Source of the DNA: CAG-791 sp963629395
GTDB taxonomy: Bacteria > Bacillota > Clostridia > Lachnospirales > Lachnospiraceae
DNA: 64,000 nucleotides
Assembly (NCBI GenBank): GCA_963629395.1
Contig: CAVGIV010000002.1
Location: 1-64,000, forward strand
Direction: 5' to 3'
Shown here: positions 25,933 to 33,961 of the stretch, in pieces
Layout of the letters: every line of letters begins with the position of its first letter
Numbering within the stretch: the first letter of the stretch is position 1
Translations under genes and position numbers: made by a program
The notes under the pieces: model-generated
What the model saw: the letters and a program-made list of their open reading frames with translations, nothing else
Database searches by the model: none
What the model was told of the DNA's origin: nothing

Positions 25933-26409
25933 TTAGGAGCGCTTTTTAAACTCCTTTCCGCATTTGGGACAACGGACCATTATTTTGCCCTTCCCCTTTG
26001 GAATCCGAATCTTCTGACCGCACTGCGGGCACTTGTAGATATGGAAGCCTGCATTTTTCTTTCTCTGTTCGCTGGCATATGCTGCTTTATACGAAAGACC
26101 CCGAATCTGGGCTCCAAGCTTCCCGAAAAAAGCTCCTACAGACCGTCCAAAGCCGCTGCTGCGGAGCTTCGCCGTAATCTCAAGGTATTTCTGGTTCTCC
26201 TGGTACCTCTTTGCGATGTTGCGTGAGAACATTCGAAAATACATATAAACCAGCAGCAGCAAGGAAATCCACCACAGCACCGGCATGCGCAGAAACATTT
26301 CCAGAACAATCAGAACCAGAATGACGCCGGAAAGAAACTGTCCGAATTTGTCGGCCCCATAGCGTCCCTGCATAAACTGAATAAACTTATAACGAAAGCG
26401 ATCCCACAT
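25933..26409 (-). CDS. Small membrane protein with C-terminal zinc ribbon
   Basis: 158 residues: two hydrophobic segments around 24-60 (FLSGVILVLIVLEMFL and ISLLLLVYMYFRMF), a basic stretch, and a zinc ribbon CPQCGQ...CPKCGKEFKKRS at the end. The start at MWDRFRYKF has GGAG 4 nt upstream. It heads a trio with DUF5685 and J-domain genes. Membrane-anchored zinc ribbons of this shape are common in clostridia without a known function. It is separated from rplT by that operon's terminator. Confidence 0.8.
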   Translation of the reverse strand: MWDRFRYKFIQFMQGRYGADKFGQFLSGVILVLIVLEMFLRMPVLWWISLLLLVYMYFRMFSRNIAKRYQENQKYLEITAKLRSSGFGRSVGAFFGKLGAQIRGLSYKAAYASEQRKKNAGFHIYKCPQCGQKIRIPKGKGKIMVRCPKCGKEFKKRS

Positions 26410-26510
26410 AGCTCCTACCTTCACGTGCAAAAATACATTTAATCAATACAGAAGTATTTTTATCCCGGCGCTGTTGAATTGCAATGAAGGAACCTCAAAA
26501 ATACTATTAA

Positions 26511-26545
26511 AAAAGAATAAAGGCAGCACATATTCATGTGCTGCC
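26511..26545 (-). terminator. Terminator of the infC-rpmI-rplT operon
   Basis: Minus-strand GGCAGCACAT-gaat-ATGTGCTGCC, a perfect 10-bp stem, followed by TTTATTC and a T-rich run. It lies about 80 bp after the rplT stop. Confidence 0.9.
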
Positions 26546-26626
26546 TTTTCGCCGCCGGGCGCGCCCGGACGAAAGTCCAGGCAAACGCGAATGCGGTTTT
26601 AAACACTCTATGCTGATCAGATGCTC

Positions 26627-26980
26627 TTAGATGCTCTTCTTTGCAGTCTCTGCCAGTGCAGCAAATCCTGCAGCATCGTTCACTGCCATCTCTGCAAGCA
26701 TCTTGCGGTTGATGTCAATGCCGGCAACCTTCAGACCATGCATCAGCTGGCTGTAGGAAAGTCCGTTGATTCTTGCAGCTGCATTGATACGTGCGATCCA
26801 AAGAGCTCTCATGTCTCTCTTGCGAAGCTTTCTGCCCTCGAACGCAGAATTCTGCGCTCTCATAACCGACTGCTTGGCAACTCTGTACTGACTGGATCTA
26901 GCTCCTCTATAGCCCTTCGCAAGCTTCAGAACTCTGTTGTGCTTCTTCTTGGCGTTCAAGCCACCCTTAACTCTTGCCAT
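26627..26980 (-). CDS. rplT: 50S ribosomal protein L20
   Basis: 117 residues, the usual length, basic, opening MARVKGGLNAKKKHNRVLKL and containing the GYRGARSSQYRVA block. L20 nucleates 23S rRNA assembly and in many Firmicutes and gamma-proteobacteria represses its own operon. It is the last gene of infC-rpmI-rplT, 38 bp after rpmI, and is followed by a strong terminator. Confidence 0.98.
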   Translation of the reverse strand: MARVKGGLNAKKKHNRVLKLAKGYRGARSSQYRVAKQSVMRAQNSAFEGRKLRKRDMRALWIARINAAARINGLSYSQLMHGLKVAGIDINRKMLAEMAVNDAAGFAALAETAKKSI

Positions 26981-27018
26981 TTCTGATTACCTCCATACAA
27001 TCCTGTCATGCACCCGAA

Positions 27019-27216
27019 TTAAAGGTAAGGCATGATCTTCTTCATATTCTTTACATTCGTTGCATCCGTAACTGCAGGCTGACGAAGGTTTCTCTTTCTC
27101 TTCGTGCTCTTCTTGGTAAGGATGTGACGCTTGTACGCCTTGCTGCGGACAAGCTTGCCATTTCCGCTAAGCTTGAATCTCTTGGCAGCGGATCTGTTTG
27201 TTTTCATTCTAGGCAT
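27019..27216 (-). CDS. rpmI: 50S ribosomal protein L35
   Basis: 65-residue very basic protein, MPRMKTNRSAAKRFKLSG at the start and MKKIMPYL at the end, both conserved in L35. The start has GGAGGAAC upstream; an in-frame start nine codons earlier is the ribosome site itself. It is the middle gene of the IF-3 operon. Confidence 0.98.
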   Translation of the reverse strand: MPRMKTNRSAAKRFKLSGNGKLVRSKAYKRHILTKKSTKRKRNLRQPAVTDATNVKNMKKIMPYL

Positions 27217-27288
27217 ATCTAGTTCCTCCTTCTGCTCCGGCATCTGCCGGTCTGTTCTATCCTAAATCGCCGTTTCTGTCGTCCGATA

Positions 27289-27837
27289 CTATCCGTTCTT
27301 CTTCTGTACCAGAAACAGGGACATGGATCTTCCTTCCACCTTCGGTGCCTTATCCACCACAGCGATATCCACCAATGCGTTGGCAAAATCAGTCAGAATG
27401 TGAATGCTGTCATTCATATGCGCCATCTCGCGGCCGCGGAAGCGAAGCGTCACCTTTACGCGATCGCCTCTCTCCAGGAATTTTCTGGCAGAGCCAATCT
27501 TGGTATTCAGATCATTCTGGTCAATGTTGGGAGACATACGAATTTCCTTGATCTCCACTACATGCTGCTTCTTCTTGGCTTCCTTCTCCTTGCGAAGGCG
27601 CTCGTACTTGAACTTGCCGTAATCGATAATCCGGCACACCGGCGGCTGTGCGGTTGCTGCGATCAGTACCAGATCCAGTTCCGCATCTCTGGCCATCCTT
27701 CTGGCATCCTCTGTGGGCATGACACCAAGCTGCTCGCCGTCCGCCCCGATCACGCGGACCTCTTTGTCACGGATCTGCTCATTGATAGGCGTCTCCGGTC
27801 TGCGCTGCTGTCTTCGGTTAAAGCTGTTGTTATTAAT
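27289..27837 (-). CDS. infC: Translation initiation factor IF-3, probable AUU start
   Basis: About 182 residues. The N-terminal domain begins at INEQIRDKEVRVIG, and the C-terminal domain includes KEIRMSPNIDQNDL and VTLRFRGREMAH. IF-3 keeps 30S subunits free and checks start codons. No ATG has a ribosome site: the nearest upstream ATG (27858) directly follows the attenuator U-run. Instead GAGGAGGG at 27845-27852 is 7 nt before an ATT codon at 27835-27837. AUU starts are known for infC, where they allow autoregulation. I set the start there; homologous N-termini are variable, so the exact start is inferred. Confidence 0.93.
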   Translation of the reverse strand: MNNNSFNRRQQRRPETPINEQIRDKEVRVIGADGEQLGVMPTEDARRMARDAELDLVLIAATAQPPVCRIIDYGKFKYERLRKEKEAKKKQHVVEIKEIRMSPNIDQNDLNTKIGSARKFLERGDRVKVTLRFRGREMAHMNDSIHILTDFANALVDIAVVDKAPKVEGRSMSLFLVQKKNG

Positions 27838-27844
27838 GGGTTTA

Positions 27845-27852
27845 CCCTCCTC
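27845..27852 (-). promoter_or_regulatory. Ribosome binding site fixing the infC AUU start
   Basis: Minus-strand GAGGAGGG, nearly the full anti-Shine-Dalgarno complement, placed 7 nt before the ATT at 27835-27837. No other plausible start codon lies at this spacing. Confidence 0.75.
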
Positions 27853-27858
27853 ATCCAT

Positions 27859-27893
27859 TAAAAAAACTGACGGCAGATCTCCCACCGTCAGTT
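27859..27893 (-). terminator. Attenuator terminator in the infC leader
   Basis: Minus-strand AACTGACGG, an 11-nt loop and CCGTCAGTT form a 9-bp stem (allowing the overlap with the T run), followed by TTTTTT. It lies between the infC promoter at 28066-28093 and the infC ribosome site, the arrangement used for L20- or leader-controlled attenuation in Firmicutes. Confidence 0.85.
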
Positions 27894-28093
27894 CCAGTCA
27901 CACACCCAAAGCAAATCCATACCTTCCCTCATCCGGGAATATACAGACCCGCATTCTGCGAAACCAAATGAACTCTGCCGACGCCCGTAGATGGCCGGTC
28001 AGGTGAGAGCCTTGCTCTGCTTCTTTTCGATTGTCCGCGGCACCCGCCGCCTCAATCTCACATACATTATCACAAGTGGTCGATTTCTGTCAA
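27894..28093 (-). promoter_or_regulatory. infC promoter and about 165-nt structured leader
   Basis: TTGACA (28088-28093), 16-nt spacer, GATAAT (28066-28071) on the minus strand give a strong SigA promoter. The leader down to the attenuator contains GC-rich inverted stretches (GGCGGCGGGTGCCGC) and has no open frame of note. This, with the repeat at 28111-28263, fills the gap of about 420 bp between asnB and infC. The leader is probably the L20-type autoregulatory leader, inferred from gene content and the terminator; the L20-binding fold was not modelled. Confidence 0.7.
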
Positions 28094-28110
28094 CCACCTT
28101 TTACGTATTC

Positions 28111-28263
28111 GTAACTATTCAGAGCCCATTCGCAAAATCGCTGCTTCGCAGCTTTCCTTTTGCTCATGTGGCGTTCTCGCCACATAAATTTGCAAAAATG
28201 TGCTCGTTAATGCAAGCATTACTCGCTCATTTTATGCAAATTTGCCTGGCTCTGGATAGTTAC
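28111..28263 (+). repeat. Dispersed 3'-end element, copy C, with 16-bp terminal inverted repeats
   Basis: 153 bp bounded by GTAACTATTCAGAGCC and GGCTCTGGATAGTTAC (one mismatch as inverted repeats). Internal hairpins: GCTGC-ttc-GCAGC, GTGGCG-ttct-CGCCAC, and 28188-28241 where ATTTGCA...AATGC pairs with GCATT...TGCAAAT over about 26 nt. The right inverted repeat supplies the TAA stop codon of the asnB gene at 28260. It has no open reading frame, so it is a MITE- or REP-like non-coding element. Confidence 0.8.
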
Positions 28264-30161
28264 ACGTATTCTTCCTCGTACCAGGCCTGCAGCATCAGAA
28301 TATACCAGATCTGCGGACGCCAGATATCCCGTTCAATAAAATCCTCCCAGATTCTGCGCACGACAGCAGGATCCAGTAGCCCCTGACGGCGCACCTTGTC
28401 CTCCGCAATGAGTGCCTCGGCCCACTCCCGCAGTTCTTTTGTCTTCAGCCATTTTCTCAGCGGAATGGAGAAGCCTTTTTTGGGCCGGTCCATCATTTCC
28501 CTGGGCACATACCGGTAGAGGACATCCCGCAGGACCACCTTCCCCGTATCTCCATCCCGAAGATACGAAACCGGCAGCGTCCATGCAAATTCAACCACAT
28601 CCCTGTCCAGAAACGGCACCCTAGTCTCCAGAGATACCGCCATAGCTGTCCGGTCGACCTTCACCAGAATATCATCCGGATGATACATCCGAAGATCCAT
28701 CAGCATGACATCGTGATAAACTTCGCCCGTTATGTCCGCCCCCACCGGGTGATAGGCATACGGAAGCTCCTCATGGCACAGAGCGATCTTCTTCAGCAGA
28801 GGATCTGCCTCATACGAAAGCCGGAATATTTCCTCCGGCCCCTTTGCCATCAGAATGCGGCTCTTTACCGCGGTAAGCTCTCTTTTCGGCAGCGGGCCGT
28901 AAAGAGCAGCCGCACCTGCAGCCCTTCGAATGGGATAAGGGATGTTCTTTATTTTGTTCCACTTTCTCGCCGTAGATGCATAATTCAGATATCCGGCAAA
29001 AAGCTCATCTCCTGCATCTCCCGACAGCGAAACCGTCACGTGCTCTCTTGTGAGCTTGCTGACAAGGTAGGTCGGAATCTGTGAGGAATCCGCAAAGGGC
29101 TCCGCGAACATGGAAGGCAGCAGCGGAATGACGCTTCTGGCGTCCTCCTCCGTGATGGTCATTTCGGTATGCTCCGTCCCCAGGTGTCTTGCAATCTCTC
29201 CGGCACAGTCTGCCTCGTTGTAGGACGGGTCATTCATCCCGATCGTAAAGGTCCGGACCTTTCTGTCACTCTGCGCCTGCATAAGTGCAACGATTGTACT
29301 GGAATCAATGCCCGCAGACAAAAACGCCCCCAAGGGAACATCCGCCACCATCTGATCACGGATGGAGCTGCGAAGAAGTCTCTCCAGTTCCTCCGATGCC
29401 TCCTGACGCGTGCCCCGGAACAGATTTTTTTGTCCGCGGACCGCCGTTTCAGTCATAGACCAGTAGGCTTCCTGCCGCACCTGATCCTTGCCGTACGGAA
29501 AATCCACCGTCAGCACAGTGCCGGGCTCCAGCTTCCGAATTCCTTCATAAATCGTATACGGCGCCGGTATAACGCCAAACTCCAGATAGATATCCAGCAC
29601 CTCGCGGCAGATTGGATTGGAGAACCCCTCTACTGCGCGAATGCTTCCAAGATCAGAAGCGAAAACAAAACGATCTCCCACCCAGCCATAATATAAGGGC
29701 TTTTCACCCACGCGGTCCCGGGCCAGCGTCAGCCGGCGGCTTTCCGGCTCGTAGACAGCGATGGCGAACATTCCCTTGCACAGAGCAAGAGCCTTCTCCA
29801 TTCCGTAAAATTCAATTGCCTCCTGCAGCACCTCCGTATCGCAGGTGCTGCGCAGGGTCAGTTTGCGCCCCTTTTTGGCAAGAGCCTTCTCCAGCTCTCG
29901 GCGTACCACCGCATAATTGTAGATTTCTCCGTTGTAAACAATGACCGTTTTCCCGGAATGAGACAGCATCGGCTGCGCTCCGTTCTGCGACAGGTCAAGA
30001 ATGGAAAGCCGCTGATGCCCCAGCGTGCATAATCCATCCTCTGATACCCACGTTCCGCCGCCGTCCGGCCCTCTGTGCAGCATCCGATCCCGCATCCTCT
30101 GCATATTGCCCCGCTGATCCGTGATCTTCCCCGTATTCAATATACCTGCAATTCCGCACAT
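28260..30161 (-). CDS. asnB: Asparagine synthetase B, glutamine-hydrolysing (second copy)
   Basis: 633 residues with Cys2 (MCGIAG), RGPDGGG near 30-36, NGEIYNY at 77-83 and the synthase P-loop SAGIDSS at 282-288, where the more usual second Gly is Ala. ATP-dependent amidation of aspartate with glutamine ammonia. It lies outside the glycan operon, downstream of glcK, so this is the likelier housekeeping asparagine synthetase of the two. Its stop codon lies within the terminal inverted repeat of element copy C, so insertion may have altered its last codons. Confidence 0.92.
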   Translation of the reverse strand: MCGIAGILNTGKITDQRGNMQRMRDRMLHRGPDGGGTWVSEDGLCTLGHQRLSILDLSQNGAQPMLSHSGKTVIVYNGEIYNYAVVRRELEKALAKKGRKLTLRSTCDTEVLQEAIEFYGMEKALALCKGMFAIAVYEPESRRLTLARDRVGEKPLYYGWVGDRFVFASDLGSIRAVEGFSNPICREVLDIYLEFGVIPAPYTIYEGIRKLEPGTVLTVDFPYGKDQVRQEAYWSMTETAVRGQKNLFRGTRQEASEELERLLRSSIRDQMVADVPLGAFLSAGIDSSTIVALMQAQSDRKVRTFTIGMNDPSYNEADCAGEIARHLGTEHTEMTITEEDARSVIPLLPSMFAEPFADSSQIPTYLVSKLTREHVTVSLSGDAGDELFAGYLNYASTARKWNKIKNIPYPIRRAAGAAALYGPLPKRELTAVKSRILMAKGPEEIFRLSYEADPLLKKIALCHEELPYAYHPVGADITGEVYHDVMLMDLRMYHPDDILVKVDRTAMAVSLETRVPFLDRDVVEFAWTLPVSYLRDGDTGKVVLRDVLYRYVPREMMDRPKKGFSIPLRKWLKTKELREWAEALIAEDKVRRQGLLDPAVVRRIWEDFIERDIWRPQIWYILMLQAWYEEEYV

Positions 30162-30204
30162 AGGCCTTCCTCTTACCCGGTTTGGAAACGGTTACTGTAA
30201 AAAT

Positions 30205-30259
30205 CCACAGCAACAGCTGCGTGCCTGGGCGAGCTTGTTCGCGCAGACACGCAGCCGCT
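30205..30259 (-). terminator. Large stem-loop between glcK and asnB, possible terminator
   Basis: On the minus strand GGCTGCGTGTCTG pairs with CCAGGCACGCAGCT across a short GC-rich loop, then after about 12 nt comes ATTTTTA. The stem is strong but the T run is displaced, so termination may be partial. Confidence 0.5.
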
Positions 30260-30303
30260 GATTTTATTTGTGGTGGTGCCTGCTCGGACAGCTTTCCCAC
30301 AAT

Positions 30304-31254
30304 CTACTGCAGCACCATGCGCACTGCTCCGTACATGCCTGCATCATTGCCAAGCTCTGCTAGTCGGAAAACCGTCTTGCGGCATGCATGGAACGCAGCC
30401 GGCATGTAGTATTTCTCCACCACGTCCAGGACCATCTGCCCCGCCTTGGAAACGCCGCCGCCGATAACAACCACATCCGGATCAATGACCGCATTAATCA
30501 TTGCCAGACCCTCGCCCAGCTTCTTCCCAAAGGCATCTACAACAGACAGCGCAAGTGCATCGCCCTTTTTAGCCTCATCAAAAATATCCTTTGCCTCCAA
30601 CCATTCATCGTTGCAAAGGCTTGTTTTCTCCTGACCTGCTGCAATCTGCTTTCTGGCGATGCGAACAATACCGCTGGCCGAAGCAAACTGCTCAAGGCAG
30701 CCCTTTTTGCCGCAGTTGCAGGATTCCGTTTCATGATGGGAAATCAGCATATGGCCAATCTCGCCGCCGGCTCCATGGGCTCCCGGAAGAATTGCCCCGT
30801 TTATAATAATGCCTCCGCCGACGCCGGTTCCGAGCGTCACCATGATCACATTCTGATATCCTTTTCCGCCGCCTTTCCACTGTTCACCAAGGGCAGCGAC
30901 GTTTGCATCATTTCCAACCTTCACCGGCATGCCGCCCAGCAGCCCCGAAAGTGTACCGGCAACGTCCACAACGCCCCAGTGCAGATTCACAGCTCCGTCT
31001 ACAACACCTCCGGCAAGAACAGGCCCCGGAACACCGATGCCAATACCCGCTACATCCGCATCACTCCAGCCCTTTTCAGCAATCTTACTCTTCACCGATG
31101 CGGCCACATCCTCCAGAATGTGCCCGCCTTTATCTTCCTTCCTGGTCGGAATTTCCCACTTCTCCAGAAGCTCGCCTTCCCCGGCATCAAACACTCCAAG
31201 CTTAACGGTTGTTCCGCCGACATCAATACCGAATGCATATTTCCCCTGTTCCAT
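30304..31254 (-). CDS. glcK: ROK-family glucokinase
   Basis: 316 residues. GIDVGGTTVKLG at 9-20 is the phosphate-binding motif of the ROK fold; GNDANVAALGE at 114-124 holds the catalytic Asp (D116); EIGHM at 165-169 and CNCGKKGCLEQ at 179-189 provide the His and three Cys of the structural zinc site. It phosphorylates glucose with ATP in the cytosol. Start at MEQGKYAFG with GGAGGAAT upstream. A TTGTAT/TATACT promoter lies directly upstream, so it is transcribed independently of the ABC genes. Confidence 0.92.
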   Translation of the reverse strand: MEQGKYAFGIDVGGTTVKLGVFDAGEGELLEKWEIPTRKEDKGGHILEDVAASVKSKIAEKGWSDADVAGIGIGVPGPVLAGGVVDGAVNLHWGVVDVAGTLSGLLGGMPVKVGNDANVAALGEQWKGGGKGYQNVIMVTLGTGVGGGIIINGAILPGAHGAGGEIGHMLISHHETESCNCGKKGCLEQFASASGIVRIARKQIAAGQEKTSLCNDEWLEAKDIFDEAKKGDALALSVVDAFGKKLGEGLAMINAVIDPDVVVIGGGVSKAGQMVLDVVEKYYMPAAFHACRKTVFRLAELGNDAGMYGAVRMVLQ

Positions 31255-31301
31255 ATATTCCTCCTGCTGCACATGCTCACACACAACCTTGTGCAGCTAC
31301 C

Positions 31302-31330
31302 AGTATACCTTACCGCGCGAGTGGATACAA
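31302..31330 (-). promoter_or_regulatory. Predicted glcK promoter
   Basis: Minus strand TTGTAT (31325-31330), exact 17-nt spacer, TATACT (31302-31307). It is about 50 bp before the glcK start and inside the gap after the ABC ATPase gene. Confidence 0.65.
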
Positions 31331-31384
31331 AGCTTTCGCGGCAGATAAGGCTCTGCACCGGCAAGACCAGCGAAGATTTCAATA

Positions 31385-32167
31385 TCACTCGCTTCCCTTC
31401 TCCTGGCTGTAGCGGGACAGGAACTGCTTCGTCCGCTCCTCCTTCGGGTGGTCGAAGACAGCCTCGGCTGTACCCTGTTCTGCAATCACTCCCTTATCCA
31501 TGAACAGGACATAATCCGAAACATCCCTTGCAAACTTCATTTCATGCGTCACGATGATCATCGTGGTTTTCTTGCTGGCGAGCCCCCGGATAACCTTCAG
31601 GACCTCTCCTGTCAGTTCCGGGTCCAAGGCCGAGGTAGGTTCGTCAAAGCAGAGGATATCCGGCTGCAGAGCCAGTGCTCTGGCGATGGCCACGCGCTGC
31701 TGCTGGCCTCCGGAGAGCTGATGCGGATACCGGTCCATCCGGTTGGACAAGCCCATCTGATCCAGGAGCTCTGCCGCACGCGCGCGAAGCTTTTCCTCAC
31801 TTTCGCCGTCATCCTTCCCTTTGCTCAGGAGTCTGGGCGCCAGCATGATATTTTCCAGGGCCGTGTACTGCGGAAACAGGTTAAAGGACTGGAACACCAT
31901 TCCAAAGTGCAGCCGTTTCCTGCGAATCTGTTCATCACTCAGGCTCTCATGGAGATCGGCATCAAACAGCGTTTCTCCCCGAACCGAAATCGTACCGGCA
32001 TTGGGTGTCTCCAGAAAATTCAGGCAGCGCAGCAGCGTCGTTTTGCCGGAGCCGGAGGATCCGATAATCGATAATGCCGTCCCCTCCTCCATTGTGAAGG
32101 AAATATCCTTCAATACCTCAGAGCGGTCAAATCGCTTCTGCAAATGTTGCACTTCAAGAATAGACAT
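31385..32167 (-). CDS. Polar amino acid ABC transporter ATP-binding protein
   Basis: 260 residues. Walker A GSSGSGKTT at 36-44, signature LSGGQQQRVAIARAL, Walker B with FDEPTSALDPE, and a D/H-loop ending VTHEMKFA. It is of the GlnQ/HisP type and energises import with the permease (32292) and binding protein (33043) encoded upstream. The C-terminal HPKEERTKQFL is typical of the polar amino acid subgroup. Which amino acid is carried cannot be read. A gap of 125 bp containing element copy E separates it from the permease gene. Confidence 0.93.
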   Translation of the reverse strand: MSILEVQHLQKRFDRSEVLKDISFTMEEGTALSIIGSSGSGKTTLLRCLNFLETPNAGTISVRGETLFDADLHESLSDEQIRRKRLHFGMVFQSFNLFPQYTALENIMLAPRLLSKGKDDGESEEKLRARAAELLDQMGLSNRMDRYPHQLSGGQQQRVAIARALALQPDILCFDEPTSALDPELTGEVLKVIRGLASKKTTMIIVTHEMKFARDVSDYVLFMDKGVIAEQGTAEAVFDHPKEERTKQFLSRYSQEKGSE

Positions 32168-32212
32168 ACTTACCTCTCTTCATCAGATACCGCAGTACCT
32201 GCATAAAACGAA

Positions 32213-32280
32213 ATCATTCAGAACCCCTTCGCAAAATCGCTGCTGCAAAGCTTCTCTTTTGCTCATGCGGCAGCCGCGTA
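32213..32280 (+). repeat. Dispersed 3'-end element, copy E (degenerate)
   Basis: Carries ATTCAGAACCCCTTCGCAAA then ATCGCTGC and TTTTGCTCATGCGGC, aligning with copies C and D. The hairpin after TTTTGCTCAT is preserved with changed bases (GCGGC-ag-CCGC). No right-hand inverted repeat is evident. It lies inside the ABC operon between permease stop and ATPase start. Confidence 0.6.
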
Positions 32281-32291
32281 TCAGCCCGTCC

Positions 32292-32963
32292 TCAGCGAAA
32301 ATAACTCAGCTTTTTCTCAATCCAGTTAAACAAAAGCGTCAGCAGGCCGGAGAACAGCAGATAGAAAACGCCGGTATAAAACAGCGGCCAGATAATTCCT
32401 GCACTCTTGATGAAGGATTGACCGTTCCAGATGATCTCATATACTGCAATAACCCGGGCAAGTGAGGTGTCCTTTACCAGCGTAATGATTTCATTGGCCA
32501 TCGGCGGCACGATCCGCTTGATCACCTGCAGCAGGATAATCTTACGGAAAATCTGTCCCTTCGTCAGTCCCAGCACCTGTCCGGCTTCGAACTGTCCGGC
32601 CGGAATGGACTGAATTCCACCGCGGTAAATCTCCGAAAAATAGCACGCATAGTTAATAACGAAGGCAGCCAGCGCCGCAATAAACCGGCCATTTGTCCCA
32701 GATCCCCACCAGTTATGTCCAAGGACAATTCCAGGACCGTAATAAATTACCAATAGCTGCAGCAGGAGGGGTGTCCCCCGAATCACCCAGATCAGAAATT
32801 TCAGCGGATACCGCAGAATCCGGACACCGCTCATTGTTCCAAGGCTGATAAACAGACCCAGCGGCAGGGAGAATACCAGTGTCAGTGCAAACAGCTTCAG
32901 CGTTCCTCCAAAACCCTGCAGCAAAGATAATGTAACCGTCCAAAACACAGCCTTTTCCTCCAT
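32292..32963 (-). CDS. Polar amino acid ABC transporter permease
   Basis: 223 residues with about five membrane helices and the His/Glu/Gln-type permease EAA loop, FEAGQVLGLTKGQIFRKIIL. It forms the transmembrane channel with the ATPase at 31385. The start at MEEKAVFW is chosen because the family begins there; it has no clear ribosome site, and a GTG 15 codons earlier is a weak alternative overlapping a hairpin. The hairpin at 32979-33004 between it and the binding-protein gene probably lowers permease expression. Confidence 0.9.
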   Translation of the reverse strand: MEEKAVFWTVTLSLLQGFGGTLKLFALTLVFSLPLGLFISLGTMSGVRILRYPLKFLIWVIRGTPLLLQLLVIYYGPGIVLGHNWWGSGTNGRFIAALAAFVINYACYFSEIYRGGIQSIPAGQFEAGQVLGLTKGQIFRKIILLQVIKRIVPPMANEIITLVKDTSLARVIAVYEIIWNGQSFIKSAGIIWPLFYTGVFYLLFSGLLTLLFNWIEKKLSYFR

Positions 32964-32978
32964 AACAAAGAAACGCAA

Positions 32979-33004
32979 GGCCGGACAACACTGTCCGGTC
33001 TTGC
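32979..33004 (-). terminator. Hairpin between binding-protein and permease genes
   Basis: Minus-strand AAGACCGGACA-gtg-TTGTCCGGCCTT: a near-perfect GC-rich stem followed by TGCGTTTCTTTG. It probably stabilises the 3' end of the binding-protein mRNA or attenuates read-through; the T run is imperfect. Confidence 0.6.
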
Positions 33005-33042
33005 ACACAATACCACAAAGCCTGCTCCAGGCATTTTACTCT

Positions 33043-33921
33043 TTACTGCTCAATCAGTGCATCCTGTACGCCGTATGTCTCTGCAATCTGCTGCATCGTG
33101 CCATCCTCATACAGCTTCTTAAACTCATCATTGATGTAGGATGCAAGATCCGATCCCTTTCTGCAGCCAACGCCGTATTCCTCTGTTGTCAGCTCCAGCG
33201 TATGCGTCAGTGTCGGATAATCCGTTCCCTCTCCAATCATCGCTCCGGCCATCAGAAGATCAATGATGCTGGCGTCCGATGTTCCGGCAGAAACCTCCAT
33301 CAGCGTATCCGCCTGTGAAGAAAGTGCCGTGTAATTAAACTGGCTGTCCTGTGCAGCCTGCTCTCCGGCAGAGCCTGCCTCCACCGCAAATGCAAGCTCC
33401 TTCATGCTCTCCGCATCCGGATAATCTCCTGCTTTATCCGCCGGCAAAACAACCACCTGCGCATTGTTGCAGTACGCTTTGGTGCACTCCATGGATGATG
33501 TGACCTCATCGGTCAGTGTCATGCCGTTCCATACAACATCAATGCTCTTGTTCTCCAGCTCCAGGATCTTGTTGTCCCAGTCGATCTCTACAAACTGTAC
33601 CTCAACGCCAAGGTCCTTGGCCACCTGCGAAGCCATGTCCGCATCAAAGCCGATCCAGTTGCCGCTTTCATCCTTATAATCCATGGGTTCAAAGTCTGTA
33701 ATTCCTACAATCAGCGTACCCTTATCCTGAATATAAGCAACATCGCTGTCTTCCGCAGCCGCTTCGGCAGTATCCTCTGCTGCCTCCGTCTCTGAAGACT
33801 GTGCCTGTGCAGCCTCTGTGGATGCCGCGCTGCTCCCTGTAGTCTCCTGGCTTCCGCAGCCAGCCAGAACTCCTGCTGTCATGATGCCGGCCATAATAGC
33901 CGCTACCGCCTTCTTTTTCAT
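33043..33921 (-). CDS. Polar amino acid ABC transporter substrate-binding lipoprotein
   Basis: 292 residues. Lipoprotein signal with lipobox LAGC, Cys22; then an acidic Ala/Glu/Ser/Thr linker to about residue 60; then the type 2 periplasmic-binding fold starting YIQDKGTLIVGITDFEPMDY, with DFEPMDY and GFDADMA ligand-binding loops. Anchored outside the membrane, it captures a polar amino acid for the permease at 32292. First gene of its operon. The ribosome site AAGGAGAAG precedes the ATG. Confidence 0.93.
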   Translation of the reverse strand: MKKKAVAAIMAGIMTAGVLAGCGSQETTGSSAASTEAAQAQSSETEAAEDTAEAAAEDSDVAYIQDKGTLIVGITDFEPMDYKDESGNWIGFDADMASQVAKDLGVEVQFVEIDWDNKILELENKSIDVVWNGMTLTDEVTSSMECTKAYCNNAQVVVLPADKAGDYPDAESMKELAFAVEAGSAGEQAAQDSQFNYTALSSQADTLMEVSAGTSDASIIDLLMAGAMIGEGTDYPTLTHTLELTTEEYGVGCRKGSDLASYINDEFKKLYEDGTMQQIAETYGVQDALIEQ

Positions 33922-33961
33922 AATCTTCTCCTTACTAATGCGCTTCCGGTTTAGTTGGCTA

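Noticed and set aside
26430..26462. AAAAATAC/GTATTTTT inverted repeat before the zinc-ribbon gene
   Set aside because: AT-rich with a 17-nt spacer; such short repeats are expected by chance in this AT-rich gap, so I do not call it an operator.
27838..27885. infC start at an upstream ATG (27858) or GTG-like codon (27885)
   Set aside because: Both overlap or touch the attenuator hairpin and lack a ribosome site; the ATT with GAGGAGGG at 7 nt is better.
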